Shown one piece after another: positions 33,684 through 42,561 of a stretch of 64,000 nucleotides of DNA. Within the stretch, counting starts at the first letter, position 1. Every line of letters begins with the position of its first letter. The notes beneath the pieces were generated by a model. The model saw only the letters and a list, made by a program, of their open reading frames with translations, was not told the DNA's origin and made no database searches. Both the position numbers and the translations under genes were made by a program. The stretch comes from Rhizobium sp. RU20A. Lineage in GTDB: Bacteria; Pseudomonadota; Alphaproteobacteria; Rhizobiales; Rhizobiaceae. The stretch is taken from positions 1,116,001-1,180,000 of the forward strand of contig NZ_FTMB01000001.1 of the NCBI RefSeq assembly GCF_900155885.1, given 5' to 3'.

Positions 33684-34117
33684 CAGCGGTCCACCGATCC
33701 GGTTGTCATGTTATCGGCCGCGTCCTCGGCAACGATCTCTTCGATCGTCTTTTCGGCAGACTTGGCAGCAACCTTGGTCTTGTCCTTGCCCTTGCCCGTT
33801 TCGGCAATCTCTTCCGGCGGCGGCAGATCCTTGCGCAGCATCGGCAGCTCGTTGTCCCGCGCCAGCTGCGTGGAAGCCGTCGGCAGGAGTTGAAGATCCT
33901 TTTCATAGACCTTCACCAGCGCCTCCAGGCGACTGGGCTGGGTCAGCAGCGCCCAGTCAGCCCGCAGAAGGTCGATCGTATCTTCCTCGAGCTTGATCGC
34001 CGCATCGAGCCGGCGGACCTCGCTCTCCATGATCTCGGCCTTGTGCTTGATCGTGTAGGTGACCGTGGCGGTCGCGGTCATCAGGAGAATGAGCAGGATA
34101 TCGAATGTCTTGAGCAC
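33683..34117 (-). CDS. ftsL: Cell division protein FtsL
   Basis: A 144-residue bitopic membrane protein. One membrane segment (about 5-23) is followed by a coiled-coil (KHKAEIMESEVRRLDAAIKLEEDTIDLLRADW, residues about 24-56, heptad pattern) and a charged, variable tail. FtsL joins FtsQ and FtsB to activate FtsWI. The TQPSRLEALV segment after the coil is typical of alphaproteobacterial FtsL. It lies five bases after rsmH and overlaps ftsI by one base. Confidence 0.92.
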   Translation of the reverse strand: MLKTFDILLILLMTATATVTYTIKHKAEIMESEVRRLDAAIKLEEDTIDLLRADWALLTQPSRLEALVKVYEKDLQLLPTASTQLARDNELPMLRKDLPPPEEIAETGKGKDKTKVAAKSAEKTIEEIVAEDAADNMTTGSVDR

Positions 34118-34122
34118 GGGTC

Positions 34123-35148
34123 TCAGCCTCCGAACTTTTCAAGGCTTGCAAGATCGGGAAGGTCGAAGATCGAAAAATCTGCACGCTCTGCGGGAGCGGT
34201 CGTGCGGATGCCGGCCCGCAGCTTTGCGGATCGGGCCCGCGGATTCTCATCCGCTTCCGCATCGCTCGCCCCGACCAGACCGCGCCCCTGCGGCTCGAAG
34301 GTGGCGGCGCGTACGGCCACCATCGGCATGTGCCGGGAGCCCGACGCCTTGCCGGCCCGATCCTGGAAGAAGCGCTTGACGATACGATCTTCCAGCGAAT
34401 GGAAGGTGACGACGGTGAGAATACCGCCTGGCTTCAAAACACGCTCGGCGGCAAACAGCGCCTGCGCCAGTTCGCCGAGCTCGTCATTGACGAAGACGCG
34501 CAGTGCCTGGAACACGCGGGTCGCGGGATGGATCTTATCGGTCGCCTTGCGCGGCGTGACGATCTCGATGAGACCGGCGAGATCCCGCGTCGTGACGAAG
34601 GGATCACTCTCGCGGCGCTTCTCGATGGCGCGCGCGATGCGGCCTGCCTGCTTCTCTTCGCCGAGGAAGGAGAAGATGCGGATGAGATCGCCGACCTTGG
34701 CGCGGTTGACGACGTCGGCCGCCGACACGCCAGCCGCCGCCATGCGCATATCGAGAGGACCGTTCTTCTGGAAGGAAAAGCCGCGCTCGGCCTCGTCGAT
34801 CTGCATGGAGGAGACGCCGATGTCGAGCACGACACCGTCGAGCCCCTCCTCCGGGGCATAGGCGGCAAGCTCTGAGAATTGCGCGTGATGCAGGGACAGG
34901 CGGCCATCGGCCTTCGCGACCACAGCCTGACCGGCCGCAATCGCCGTCGGATCGCGATCGAGCGCGATGACCCGCGCGCCGCGATCGACCAGCGCCATGC
35001 TGTAGCCGCCAGCACCAAAGGTCCCATCGAGGATCACCTTGCCCGCGGCGGGCTGAAGGCTGTCGAGCACCTCATGGAGAAGAACGGGAATGTGACGGAC
35101 CGGTCCGCCACCGGCTTCAGTTGACCCTCCGCCGTGATCCGCCATCAT
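34123..35148 (-). CDS. rsmH: 16S rRNA (cytosine-1402-N4)-methyltransferase
   Basis: A 341-residue SAM enzyme that methylates C1402 in the ribosomal P site. Seen: [18 protein letters not shown] motif [44 protein letters not shown]-like segment [31 protein letters not shown] start at the first ATG of an ATGATG pair (35148) with GGAGAAACGGG upstream. The same frame stays open far upstream through the opposite-phase mraZ sequence, but that part has no family homology. Second gene of the operon, 14 bases after mraZ. Confidence 0.95.
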   Translation of the reverse strand: MMADHGGGSTEAGGGPVRHIPVLLHEVLDSLQPAAGKVILDGTFGAGGYSMALVDRGARVIALDRDPTAIAAGQAVVAKADGRLSLHHAQFSELAAYAPEEGLDGVVLDIGVSSMQIDEAERGFSFQKNGPLDMRMAAAGVSAADVVNRAKVGDLIRIFSFLGEEKQAGRIARAIEKRRESDPFVTTRDLAGLIEIVTPRKATDKIHPATRVFQALRVFVNDELGELAQALFAAERVLKPGGILTVVTFHSLEDRIVKRFFQDRAGKASGSRHMPMVAVRAATFEPQGRGLVGASDAEADENPRARSAKLRAGIRTTAPAERADFSIFDLPDLASLEKFGG

Positions 35149-35162
35149 CCCGTTTCTCCATT

Positions 35163-35615
35163 CTACCGGACGCCGAGGCCCCGCTGCCTCTGCGCCTCCC
35201 TGGCAGCCTTCTGCACCTCGTGAAAAGCAGACGGCTCCCAAAGCTGAAAGTGATCGGCCCGACCGACGAAGGTGACCTCCGTCGTGATCCCGGTGAAAGA
35301 ACGGATGAACTCCGTGACCATCAGCCGGCCCTCGGTATCGGGCTTCATGAAGACCCCGCCCCCGTGAACCAGGAGCGACATCTCGTTGGCGACCGGCGAG
35401 AAGGGATCCTCCGCGGCGATCTGCCGTTCGAAACGGTCGAGCACATCCTGCCCGCCGACACTGATCGCCGGGAAGACGAAATCCTGGAAGCAGTAGAGCT
35501 CCACGATGCCGCACTGAGCAATGACCGTGCGAAAGGCGGAGGGGATTGAAACCCTGCCCTTGGCATCGATCCTGTTCGTCGCGTGCGAAAGGAAGCGGCT
35601 CACAACGCTCGACAT
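35163..35615 (-). CDS. mraZ: Transcriptional regulator MraZ
   Basis: A 150-residue AbrB/MazE-fold DNA-binding protein that forms rings and represses the dcw operon it heads. Two DxxxR signatures are visible, one per half: DAKGRVSIP (residues 17-25) and DTEGRLMV (about 93-100). The length matches the family (about 145-155). The mRNA has a leader of about 160 bases, and its promoter is overlaid with four TGGG boxes (35780-35814). Confidence 0.95.
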   Translation of the reverse strand: MSSVVSRFLSHATNRIDAKGRVSIPSAFRTVIAQCGIVELYCFQDFVFPAISVGGQDVLDRFERQIAAEDPFSPVANEMSLLVHGGGVFMKPDTEGRLMVTEFIRSFTGITTEVTFVGRADHFQLWEPSAFHEVQKAAREAQRQRGLGVR

Positions 35616-36081
35616 CCGTTTCCCGACCAGTTGCAGACCCTATCCCGGACGGGAACGCAGGATACCCGAAAGCACAGACACGCCCTTCGCCACGACCGAG
35701 GTCGTGCCGTTTCCAGAACCTGAACGAGGCGGAAACTTCGGCGGAAGTGGGCTCTGATAGCCCGTGTGCAGTGCGATTTTGGGATAGCATGGGACCATAT
35801 GGGCGTCAATGGGAAATGCTCTGCACCGAGGCTCGGTATCAGCCTTCGTTTATGACCCGTTAAGTTTAACAAATCGTTACGATGAGGGATTCAACACCTT
35901 GGAATCACTGGCAAACGCGGATCGGCTCGCAAGACGGCCGGCCGCGGCCCGGCCAACAAAAGACCAGTAAAATCAACCAGGCCGAACACCCGGAAATATC
36001 CCTGAAATTGGCGAGGAAATGCCCCGCGCGGCGGCGGCTGCAACCGCATCGCGCGCGATGGTGGAGAGATGGGGAAAAATG
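35616..36081. other. mraZ-rnpB intergenic region (466 bp)
   Basis: Holds the mraZ leader and promoter with MraZ boxes. Between the promoter and the rnpB 3' end (about 35815-36080) I see no coding ORF. The palindrome GTTAAGTTTAAC at about 35862 is AT-rich and unexplained. Confidence 0.55.
35780..35814 (-). promoter_or_regulatory. mraZ promoter covered by four MraZ boxes
   Basis: On the plus strand TGGG recurs at 35780, 35790, 35800 and 35810, an exact 10-bp period: TGGGN repeats with 5-base spacers, the known MraZ recognition pattern. On the minus strand the same DNA contains TTGACG (35804-35809), a 17-base spacer and TATCCC (35781-35786), a good sigma-70 promoter. MraZ binding would block it directly, giving autorepression of the whole dcw operon. 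Confidence 0.8.
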
Positions 36082-36523
36082 CCAGTCGGCCTGTAAGCCG
36101 GGTTCTGTATGGCCCCGCCCCGAAGAGCGGAACGTGGCAGCCATTCATCTGGGACGGCAGTTGCCTGCCGCCTCGCGCAACCCACCCGGACGACGGTCCC
36201 GGAAACAGGCTGGCAGGCTTGCGCCTGCCGTGTCGTCCCTATTCGGTCTTGCTCCCGGTGGGGTTTGCCATGCCGACCCTGTTGCCAGCGTCGCGGTGGG
36301 CTCTTACCCCACCCTTTCACCCTTACCCCGCCACCTCGGCGGCCATCAAGGGACCCAAGGGTCCGGCGGCCGTCGAGAAGGCGGGGCGGTTTGCTTTCTG
36401 TTGCACTTTCCCTGAGGTCGCCCTCGCCGGACGTTATCCGGCACCGTGTTTCCGTGGAGCCCGGACTTTCCTCACCCCGCGGCCTTTCGACCACATGCGG
36501 AGCGCGGCTGCCCGGCCGACTGG
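36082..36523 (-). ncRNA. rnpB: RNase P RNA, bacterial class A, alphaproteobacterial
   Basis: The minus strand reads as RNase P RNA. The 5' part contains AAAGTCCGGGCTCCACGG and the CR-I element GAGGAAAGTCC. The 3' part ends ACAGAACCCGGCTTACAGGCC, diagnostic of class A. The two ends pair as stem P1: CCAGTCGGCC (complement of 36514-36523) with GGCCGACTGG (36082-36091). Just after P1 comes CATTTTTC, which may serve as terminator. It is the catalytic RNA that matures tRNA 5' ends. Open frames across this region are spurious. The ends are placed from P1 pairing, so a few bases may be missing on either side. Confidence 0.93.
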
Positions 36524-36569
36524 CAGGGCGTCAATAGACGAGTGGGCCCATGAAGGGAAGCCGGAAACG

Positions 36570-37772
36570 TCAGACCGGCGTCGTCTCGTCGGCAAAGACC
36601 GGGATGAACGCGTTCAGCGCCCGCTCCTCGGTCATCCCGTCGATCATCAGCGCCGCCAGACGCCCGATCTCGTCGGCGCTCTTGGCAGACGCCCCGCAAC
36701 CGGCCGTCACCACGGCGACGCGCCCTTCGTCCATCCAGCCGATATAGGGATTGCCGTGCCGGCTGAAGGTGGTGACGCAAGGGGCGGAATGGGTGGAGAC
36801 GGACGAAAAATCCGGCAGAACCGACCGTAGATGCTGCGCAAGATGCGCAACGGTCTCGGCGCGCCCCTCCCCGCGGAACCACGCCTTCACCGCCTCTTCG
36901 TTGCCGAGCGCGACATCATCCGGATCGCCGCCGATCTTGATGTAGTGTCGCCCGTCGGGATAGCGCACCGGCGGCAGCATGTAATAGTTGTCTGCCTGCT
37001 GCGGCGACCAGCGGATCAGCGATGGCATGCCCGCAAAACGCGCGAGATCGCGCTCGGACACCTCGGCAAAAAGGACCGTGCGGGCCTTGACCGTCAGTGC
37101 CAGCGGTCGAGCGAGCAAGCGACGCGACTGGCTGAAGCCGCCGGCCGCGACGAGGACGCGCCCGCAGGACAGCCGCCGGCCGGATTTGGTCTCGACCACC
37201 TGCCCTGCACCCTCACCGCCGACGGCGACAGCCTCTTCGTCAACCAGTGTCGCGCCGGCCATTTCGGCAAGCCTGACCTCGGCCGCAACAAAGGCACGGG
37301 GATCGATGACGCCGGCACCCTCCGGCTCGAAGACGCCGGAAAGACCCGCGTCAAACGCAAAGTAGGAAAAACGCGCGGCCATGGCCTGCCGATCGAAGAG
37401 CGGCGCATGCACATGCAGCGCATCACGCGCCTCCAGCACCCTGTCCAGACTGTCATCCGCCCCGCCCGGAGACCGACCGACGATGAGGCAGCCGACTTCG
37501 CTGTAGAACCGGATGCCGCTCCTTTCCTCGATCTCGCCGTAGCGCTCGATCGAGCGGCGCGCGAGGAAGGCCCAGATCCCGCTGCCATCAATGGTGCGGG
37601 TGATGCGGCCGCTATCGTAATGGCTGGCGAAGACGCCCTCATGCTGGCGGCGGTCGGCGGGTTCGCCCGGACCGACAAGGGCCACGGAATGTCCGCCCTC
37701 GGCGAGGTACCGGGCCGCCGCAGCGCCCATCATGCCCTTGCCGATCACCACCACGTCGAATGTTTCAGTCAT
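36570..37772 (-). CDS. FAD-dependent oxidoreductase (DAO/sarcosine oxidase-like)
   Basis: A 400-residue cytoplasmic flavoprotein of the glycine/D-amino acid oxidase family, closest in layout to monomeric sarcosine or N-methyltryptophan oxidases. Seen: dinucleotide-binding VVVIGKGMMGAAAARYLAEGG (residues 7-27), GRITRTID, VLVAAGGFSQSRRLL and the C-terminal FAD-contact AVVTAGCGASAKSADEIGRL. The usual covalent-FAD Cys region appears as CVTTFSRHG. I start at the second ATG of a pair (37772), seven bases after GAGG. The substrate is unknown. It ends about 45 bases before the 5' end of rnpB on the same strand. Confidence 0.82.
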   Translation of the reverse strand: MTETFDVVVIGKGMMGAAAARYLAEGGHSVALVGPGEPADRRQHEGVFASHYDSGRITRTIDGSGIWAFLARRSIERYGEIEERSGIRFYSEVGCLIVGRSPGGADDSLDRVLEARDALHVHAPLFDRQAMAARFSYFAFDAGLSGVFEPEGAGVIDPRAFVAAEVRLAEMAGATLVDEEAVAVGGEGAGQVVETKSGRRLSCGRVLVAAGGFSQSRRLLARPLALTVKARTVLFAEVSERDLARFAGMPSLIRWSPQQADNYYMLPPVRYPDGRHYIKIGGDPDDVALGNEEAVKAWFRGEGRAETVAHLAQHLRSVLPDFSSVSTHSAPCVTTFSRHGNPYIGWMDEGRVAVVTAGCGASAKSADEIGRLAALMIDGMTEERALNAFIPVFADETTPV

Positions 37773-37856
37773 CATGTCCTCGCTGGCGGCGACGCGTCCG
37801 TCGCCAGCCCTGTCGCTAAAGCCCATCCGCACATGCGGTGCATGGGCGCAGACGGA

Positions 37857-38447
37857 TCAGTCGATGATCGCCTGCACCTTGCCGCAGTAGCGCTTGGAAG
37901 TGGGGTTCATGCGCGTTGCACCATGGCCGGCATTGTAGCGCAGGATGGTCCCGCAGGTCACCCCTCCGGAGAGCTCATGCGCCATGGCGAGGTACTTCAT
38001 TCCAAAGCGAATGTTGGTCTCGGGATCGTACAGACCACGCGTGCTGCCGGAATAGCCGAGCATGCGGGCCGTGGCAGGCTTGATCTGCATCAGCCCGATT
38101 TCACCGGCCCGGCCGCGCGCCTTGGGATTGAAGTTGCTCTCGACCTTGATTACGGCGTGGGCAAGCTCGACGGGAACCCCGTACTGGCGGGCATAATTGG
38201 CGATGATAGGCGTATAACTCGTCTTCAGGGCGGGATTGACCAAGGGGAAACCGGCGTCGCGGGTACCGAAGCTGAGCTTGGTTTTTCCGAGCGTCTTGCC
38301 GTCTCCGTTGAGCTTGGTGTCGGAGGCGGGCGTTGCACCTCCGGAGGTGGCCGAACGATTATCGCCCTTTGCGGCGTAAAGGGGTCCCGTCCCGGCCACG
38401 AGCATGCCAAGGCATGCCGCAACCACGGTTGCAGCGGTTCGCTTCAT
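37857..38447 (-). CDS. Exported lytic transglycosylase (SLT domain)
   Basis: A 196-residue exported protein with a clear signal peptide (AATVVAACLGMLVAGTGPLYA, cleavage near residue 25) and a C-terminal SLT/lysozyme-like domain. The catalytic Glu is in VIKVESNFNPKARG; GEIGLMQIKPATARMLG and RYNAGHG complete the family motifs. It cleaves the MurNAc-GlcNAc glycan bond with anhydro-ring formation. Similar rhizobial proteins are annotated as invasion-associated or virB1-like transglycosylases, but nothing here points to a secretion system. Confidence 0.88.
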   Translation of the reverse strand: MKRTAATVVAACLGMLVAGTGPLYAAKGDNRSATSGGATPASDTKLNGDGKTLGKTKLSFGTRDAGFPLVNPALKTSYTPIIANYARQYGVPVELAHAVIKVESNFNPKARGRAGEIGLMQIKPATARMLGYSGSTRGLYDPETNIRFGMKYLAMAHELSGGVTCGTILRYNAGHGATRMNPTSKRYCGKVQAIID

Positions 38448-38756
38448 TTGGTGTGACTACTCCGTCATTGGCATCCCGCCGGCGCGTCTGGCCGGCTGGC
38501 GATGCAGCGCTTGTCCTTGATCAGACGGTGCCGCGCGCCCCGATTGAACGGGCTCCGGCGATCGTCCGCGGGAAACGTCACCGCCGGCCGATACCGGCAG
38601 GCAACGCCCCGTGTCTGGCAGCAGGCCAGCATCATGCTGGGCCAACCGCCGCCGGCCGGGAAATGACGGGAGCAATTTGGTCATCCTGTGGCAGCGCAGC
38701 ATTGCTGCACGCAAAGCGCGTCTATGAGTCGGACGAAAAATAACCTTAAGATGCAA
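38448..38756. other. Intergenic region (309 bp), nothing recognised
   Basis: Lies between the amidase stop and the transglycosylase start, both minus strand. It should hold the transglycosylase promoter. I found no tRNA, no coding ORF with plausible codon use and no strong terminator. Confidence 0.5.
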
Positions 38757-39521
38757 TCACGACCCGAGCCGTGGCAGGCTTGTCAGCAGCCTGTGCAGCG
38801 TGTCGATGGTCGAGCTGTCGGCGACGCCGTCGACCTTTTCTGGCCGGAAATGTCGCTGGAAGGCGGCAACGACACCCTCCGTACGAGCGTCGAATTCACC
38901 ATGGATATCAAGTGCGTATCCATAATAGGCCAGCATCGACTGCAAGGCCTCGACCGGCTGGCCGCTGTCGCCGCGCTGGAAGAAGCGTCCGCCAGTGATC
39001 GGCGCCGGTTCCACCAGGTGCCCGACACCGGCGGCATGGAGCGCGGCCCAGGGGAAATTTTCTCCCGGATCGACCTTGCGAATGGGGGCAACATCACTGT
39101 GTGCCAGCACTCTTTCAGGGGCGATCTGCCACCGGGCGCCGCAGTCCTGACACAATTCGACGACCGCGGCGATCTGCTTTTCCGGAAAGGGCGGCAGCCC
39201 GCCGGGATGCCCGGGATTGGCGATCTCGATGCCGATCGAAGCCGAATTGATGTCGATCTCGCCCATCCAGCTGCTCTTGCCGGCATGCCAGGCACGCCGG
39301 CTTTCCGGCACGAGTTGCACGATGCGCCCGTCTTCATAGACCATGTAATGGCTCGAGACTTCGCTTTCGGGCCGGCACAGCCAGTCAAGCGCGGCATCCG
39401 CCGTCGGCATGCCCGTGTAATGGAGGACGATCATATCCGGCGAACGCCCTTCGCGCCGCCCGCCATGGTTGGGCGACGGCACGACATCGGCACCGGCAAA
39501 ATCCGGATCGAACACGCTCAC
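38757..39521 (-). CDS. N-acetylmuramoyl-L-alanine amidase with PG-binding domain
   Basis: A 254-residue AmpD/AmiD-type (Amidase_2) zinc amidase. Zinc ligands are His34 (IVLHYTG), His142 (AHSDVAP) and Asp152 (KVDPGENFPW), with Glu100 in IGIEIANPG. A C-terminal PG_binding_1 domain (about 180-250: QRGDSGQPVEALQSML..., AAFQRHFRP) is added. No obvious signal peptide, which leaves cytoplasmic wall recycling or an unseen export route. Its ATG overlaps the stop of the TerB-DnaJ gene (ATGA), so the two are co-translated. Confidence 0.9.
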   Translation of the reverse strand: MSVFDPDFAGADVVPSPNHGGRREGRSPDMIVLHYTGMPTADAALDWLCRPESEVSSHYMVYEDGRIVQLVPESRRAWHAGKSSWMGEIDINSASIGIEIANPGHPGGLPPFPEKQIAAVVELCQDCGARWQIAPERVLAHSDVAPIRKVDPGENFPWAALHAAGVGHLVEPAPITGGRFFQRGDSGQPVEALQSMLAYYGYALDIHGEFDARTEGVVAAFQRHFRPEKVDGVADSSTIDTLHRLLTSLPRLGS

Positions 39522-40225
39522 GCCGCCTTGCGCTCGCGGGCGATCGCCTCGTAGGCCGCATTCAGTGCCGCCATGCGGTCGCTGGCGACCCGATGCAGCG
39601 TGACTGGCACGCCACGCGCCGCCAGCCTGTCGGGATGGTTCTCCGAGGCGAGCGCCCGGTAGCGCTTGCGGATCTCGGCAAAGTCATCCTTGCGGGAGAC
39701 GCCCAGCACCTCGTAGGGGTCCGCCTCGCCTAGATCGACGTGCCGGGCCATGATGCCGCGAAAGCGCTGCTCGCTCATGCCGAAGACATCGGCAACGCGC
39801 GTCAGGAACGCCAGCTCCTTCTCGTGCAATGCCCCATCGGCCTTGGCAATGTGGAAGAGGCCATCGACAATGTCCTCAAGCATGGAGCAATCGCCGTCGC
39901 AGGACACGCAAAGCCCCGCAAGCTTCTCCGCATAGGCCTCGTAGCCGGCTACATCCTGCCGCGCGAGATTGTAAAGCCGCGCCACATTGTGGGCCTGGTC
40001 GTCTGGATATTTGAAGATGTCGCGGAAAGCCTGCACCTCGGCCTCGCTCACGGCACCGTCGGCCTTCGCCATCTTGGCCGAAAGCGCGATCATCGAGACG
40101 GAGAAGGCAACCTGCCGCCGCGTTTCCGGATCACCTTCCAGAAGCGTGCGCACCGCCTCCACCACCGCGGCAAGCGCATTGCCGGTGGCACCGACGATCG
40201 AAACGAGGCTTTCCCAGATAGACAT
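39518..40225 (-). CDS. TerB/DjlA-type J-domain protein
   Basis: A 235-residue protein with a TerB-like helical domain (about 35-155: SMIALSAKMAKADGAVSEAEV and HIAKADGALHEKELAFL, two acidic repeat halves) and a C-terminal J domain (about 168-235: DPYEVLGVSRKDDFAEIRKRYRALA, HPD motif in NHPDRL). It resembles DjlA without the N-terminal membrane anchor. A J domain implies cooperation with DnaK. Start chosen at 40225 (MSIWESLVSIVG), the usual rhizobial N terminus; 14 upstream codons are rejected. Coupled to the downstream amidase gene by a 4-base overlap. Confidence 0.9.
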   Translation of the reverse strand: MSIWESLVSIVGATGNALAAVVEAVRTLLEGDPETRRQVAFSVSMIALSAKMAKADGAVSEAEVQAFRDIFKYPDDQAHNVARLYNLARQDVAGYEAYAEKLAGLCVSCDGDCSMLEDIVDGLFHIAKADGALHEKELAFLTRVADVFGMSEQRFRGIMARHVDLGEADPYEVLGVSRKDDFAEIRKRYRALASENHPDRLAARGVPVTLHRVASDRMAALNAAYEAIARERKAA

Positions 40226-40407
40226 CCGTGATATTCCCTTAGCTCCGACGACCCGCCCCGACAGCATTCGCCGGAGAATGTGCGCCCGGCAAGCATGTGC
40301 GCTGCGACGGGTCGTCGCTGAGCCGCGATATTAACAAATTCCTGATGGCCCTCAATAGATGGTACGAAAATATTTCGGGACCCATTCGTTTGCCACCACA
40401 CCCGTCC

Positions 40408-41016
40408 TTACGAACGCAGCAACACTTTGGTTCCATCCACGGCGCCGGCAATTTTCTGATAATGGGCGTGACGCTTATCGGAATTTTCGTATGCGCGCAG
40501 CAATTCCGTGACGGCTTCCCGGATGATGGCCTGGGCTTCGCGGGTCACGGCAGCGAGCGCTGCTTTCTTCACGGCCCGGTAGCTCCGTGACGCCTTGAAA
40601 TTGGGATTGGCATTCGGCGCAGCCTTCAGCGGCTCGACCGACGAATCGAGATTGCGCGAGACAAGGCTCGACAGATCCGACGCCGCCCGACTGAGGATGG
40701 CGCGCGCCTGCTTGTAATCGCCGCTGGGTAGCCGCTGTGCGATCTGCTTCAGACCGATGGCAAGGCAATCGGTCCGATAAACAGGGTCGTACTGACGGCA
40801 CTCTTTCGTCACCGAGGCGATCTGCGCCACGATGGCATTCGTCGCCTGCGGCCTTGCGTCCACCAGATGCAGGAGCGTCGCAGGCAGCGGCAGCACGTCA
40901 CCACCAAACGATGGCATGGCTCCGGCCGGCAGCACACCCCCCGAAACCATCAGCGTCGAAGCGATGGCCAGTCCCGTCATCCGAAACCTTTTTGAAAACA
41001 AATCCCCTCTGCGCAT
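40408..41016 (-). CDS. Exported protein of unknown function (202 aa)
   Basis: I do not recognise a family. The start at 41016 (MRRGDLFSKRFRMTG) has GGGGGA six bases upstream; an alternative ATG six codons earlier is possible. A signal peptide (about residues 12-33, ending AGAMPS) is followed by a helical, Ala/Arg-rich domain with two Cys (ECRQYDPVYRTDCLA) that could form a disulfide in the periplasm. The rest is rich in short amphipathic helices (REAQAIIREAVTELLRAYENS). It stands alone, convergent with nothing and followed by the TerB-DnaJ gene on the same strand. Confidence 0.7.
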   Translation of the reverse strand: MRRGDLFSKRFRMTGLAIASTLMVSGGVLPAGAMPSFGGDVLPLPATLLHLVDARPQATNAIVAQIASVTKECRQYDPVYRTDCLAIGLKQIAQRLPSGDYKQARAILSRAASDLSSLVSRNLDSSVEPLKAAPNANPNFKASRSYRAVKKAALAAVTREAQAIIREAVTELLRAYENSDKRHAHYQKIAGAVDGTKVLLRS

Positions 41017-41215
41017 GTCGTATCCCCCGAACATGGAAATCCCGGTGCCATCCTCCCCAGGACGGCACCACCGATGCGAGAATGATCGTGTCATGGAATC
41101 CGCCGGCAAATCAATCACAACCAAACCGATTTAGCCGCCGGCGCCGTCATTTCGCTGCCATTCGAATTGCGCTAGACAGGGCCCGCATTGCAGTCGAACC
41201 GTCCAAGGAGATCCC

Positions 41216-42430
41216 ATGCCGAAGCAGAAAGTGGCCATGCTCACCGCCGGAGGGCTCGCGCCCTGCCTCTCGTCCGCGGTGGGCGGACTGATCGAGCGCT
41301 ATACGGATGTTGCGCCCGATATCGAGCTTTTCGCCTATCGCTCCGGCTATCAGGGCCTGCTTCTCGGCGACCGGATCGAAATCACCAGCCAGATGCGCGA
41401 AAAGGCTTATCTGCTGCACCGCCACGGCGGCTCGCCGATCGGCAACAGCCGCGTCAAACTGACCAATGCGGCCGACTGCGCCAAGCGCGGCCTCGTCAAG
41501 GACGGTGAAAATCCGCTGCGCGTCGCCGCCGAGCGCCTCGCCAGTGACGGCGTCACCATTCTCCACACGATCGGCGGCGACGACACCAACACGACCGCGG
41601 CCGACCTTGCCGCCTATCTTGGCGCCAACGGCTACAACCTGACCGTCGTCGGCCTTCCCAAGACCGTCGACAACGATGTCGTGCCGATCCGCCAGACGCT
41701 CGGCGCCTGGACCGCCGCCGAGCACGGCGCCCGCTTCTTCGACCATGTGTCGAACGAACAGAGTGCCGCCCCGCGCACCCTCGTCGTTCACGAGGTCATG
41801 GGCCGCCATTGCGGCTGGCTGACCGCCGCCACCGCCCGCGCCTATCAGACGCTGTCCTCGGCGCATGCGTATGTCGACGGCTTCATGATGAACCGCGATC
41901 TGAAGAGCATCGACGGCCTCTACCTGCCCGAGACCGCCTTCGACCTTGAAGCCGAGGCAGAGCGCCTGCGCGGCGTGATGGAAAAGTCCGGCTTCGTCAC
42001 CCTCTTCGTCTCGGAAGGCGCCTGCCTCGATGCCATCGTCGCCGAACGCGAGGCTGCCGGCGAGACCGTCAAGCGCGATGCCTTCGGGCATGTGAAGATC
42101 GACAGCATCAACGTCGGCAATTGGTTCACCAAGCAGTTCGCCGCCCTGCTCGGCGCCGAACGTTCCATGGTGCAGAAGTCCGGCTACTACGCCCGTTCTG
42201 CCCCGGCCAATGTCGACGATCTACGCCTGATCCAGAGCATGGTGGACCTCGCCGTCGAGGGCGCGCTTGCCGGCGTCTCCGGCGTCACCGGCCATGACGA
42301 GGACCAGAACGGCAAGCTGCGCATCATCGAATTTCCCCGCATCCGTGGCGGCAAGCATTTCGACACGTCCGTCGCCTGGTTCGGCGACATGATGGACGCG
42401 ATCGGCCAGAGCTGGAAACCGGCGCACTGA
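41216..42430 (+). CDS. pfp: Pyrophosphate-dependent 6-phosphofructokinase
   Basis: A 404-residue group-II/III phosphofructokinase that interconverts fructose 6-phosphate and fructose 1,6-bisphosphate with PPi. Phosphoryl-donor specificity can be read from GGDDT (120-124), with Asp where ATP enzymes have Gly, and from PKTVDND (148-154), with Lys where ATP enzymes have Gly. MGRHCGWLTA and the sugar-site region are also present. The reaction is near equilibrium, so it may act in either direction. It has its own terminator (42460-42499). Confidence 0.93.
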   Translation: MPKQKVAMLTAGGLAPCLSSAVGGLIERYTDVAPDIELFAYRSGYQGLLLGDRIEITSQMREKAYLLHRHGGSPIGNSRVKLTNAADCAKRGLVKDGENPLRVAAERLASDGVTILHTIGGDDTNTTAADLAAYLGANGYNLTVVGLPKTVDNDVVPIRQTLGAWTAAEHGARFFDHVSNEQSAAPRTLVVHEVMGRHCGWLTAATARAYQTLSSAHAYVDGFMMNRDLKSIDGLYLPETAFDLEAEAERLRGVMEKSGFVTLFVSEGACLDAIVAEREAAGETVKRDAFGHVKIDSINVGNWFTKQFAALLGAERSMVQKSGYYARSAPANVDDLRLIQSMVDLAVEGALAGVSGVTGHDEDQNGKLRIIEFPRIRGGKHFDTSVAWFGDMMDAIGQSWKPAH

Positions 42431-42459
42431 CCGCCGAAAGGCAACCGACGGACACCTCA

Positions 42460-42499
42460 AGACGCCGCCTTCGCACCCCGGAGGCGGCGTCTGATTTTT
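42460..42499 (+). terminator. pfp terminator
   Basis: Perfect 11-bp stem AGACGCCGCCT/AGGCGGCGTCT followed by GATTTTTA, 29 bases after the stop. Confidence 0.88.
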
Positions 42500-42561
42500 A
42501 ACTGGACAGTCCTGATACACCCATGGCTTGCTGCCCTCCTGAACAATGAAGGAGTAGGTTG

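Noticed and set aside
35149-35790. N-terminal extension of rsmH reading through mraZ
   Set aside because: The frame is open but the added 214 residues lie in another frame of mraZ; RsmH homologues begin near 35148.
36069-36830. Open frames across 36.07-36.8 kb
   Set aside because: This stretch is RNase P RNA on the minus strand followed by the end of the FAD oxidoreductase gene; the frames are incidental.
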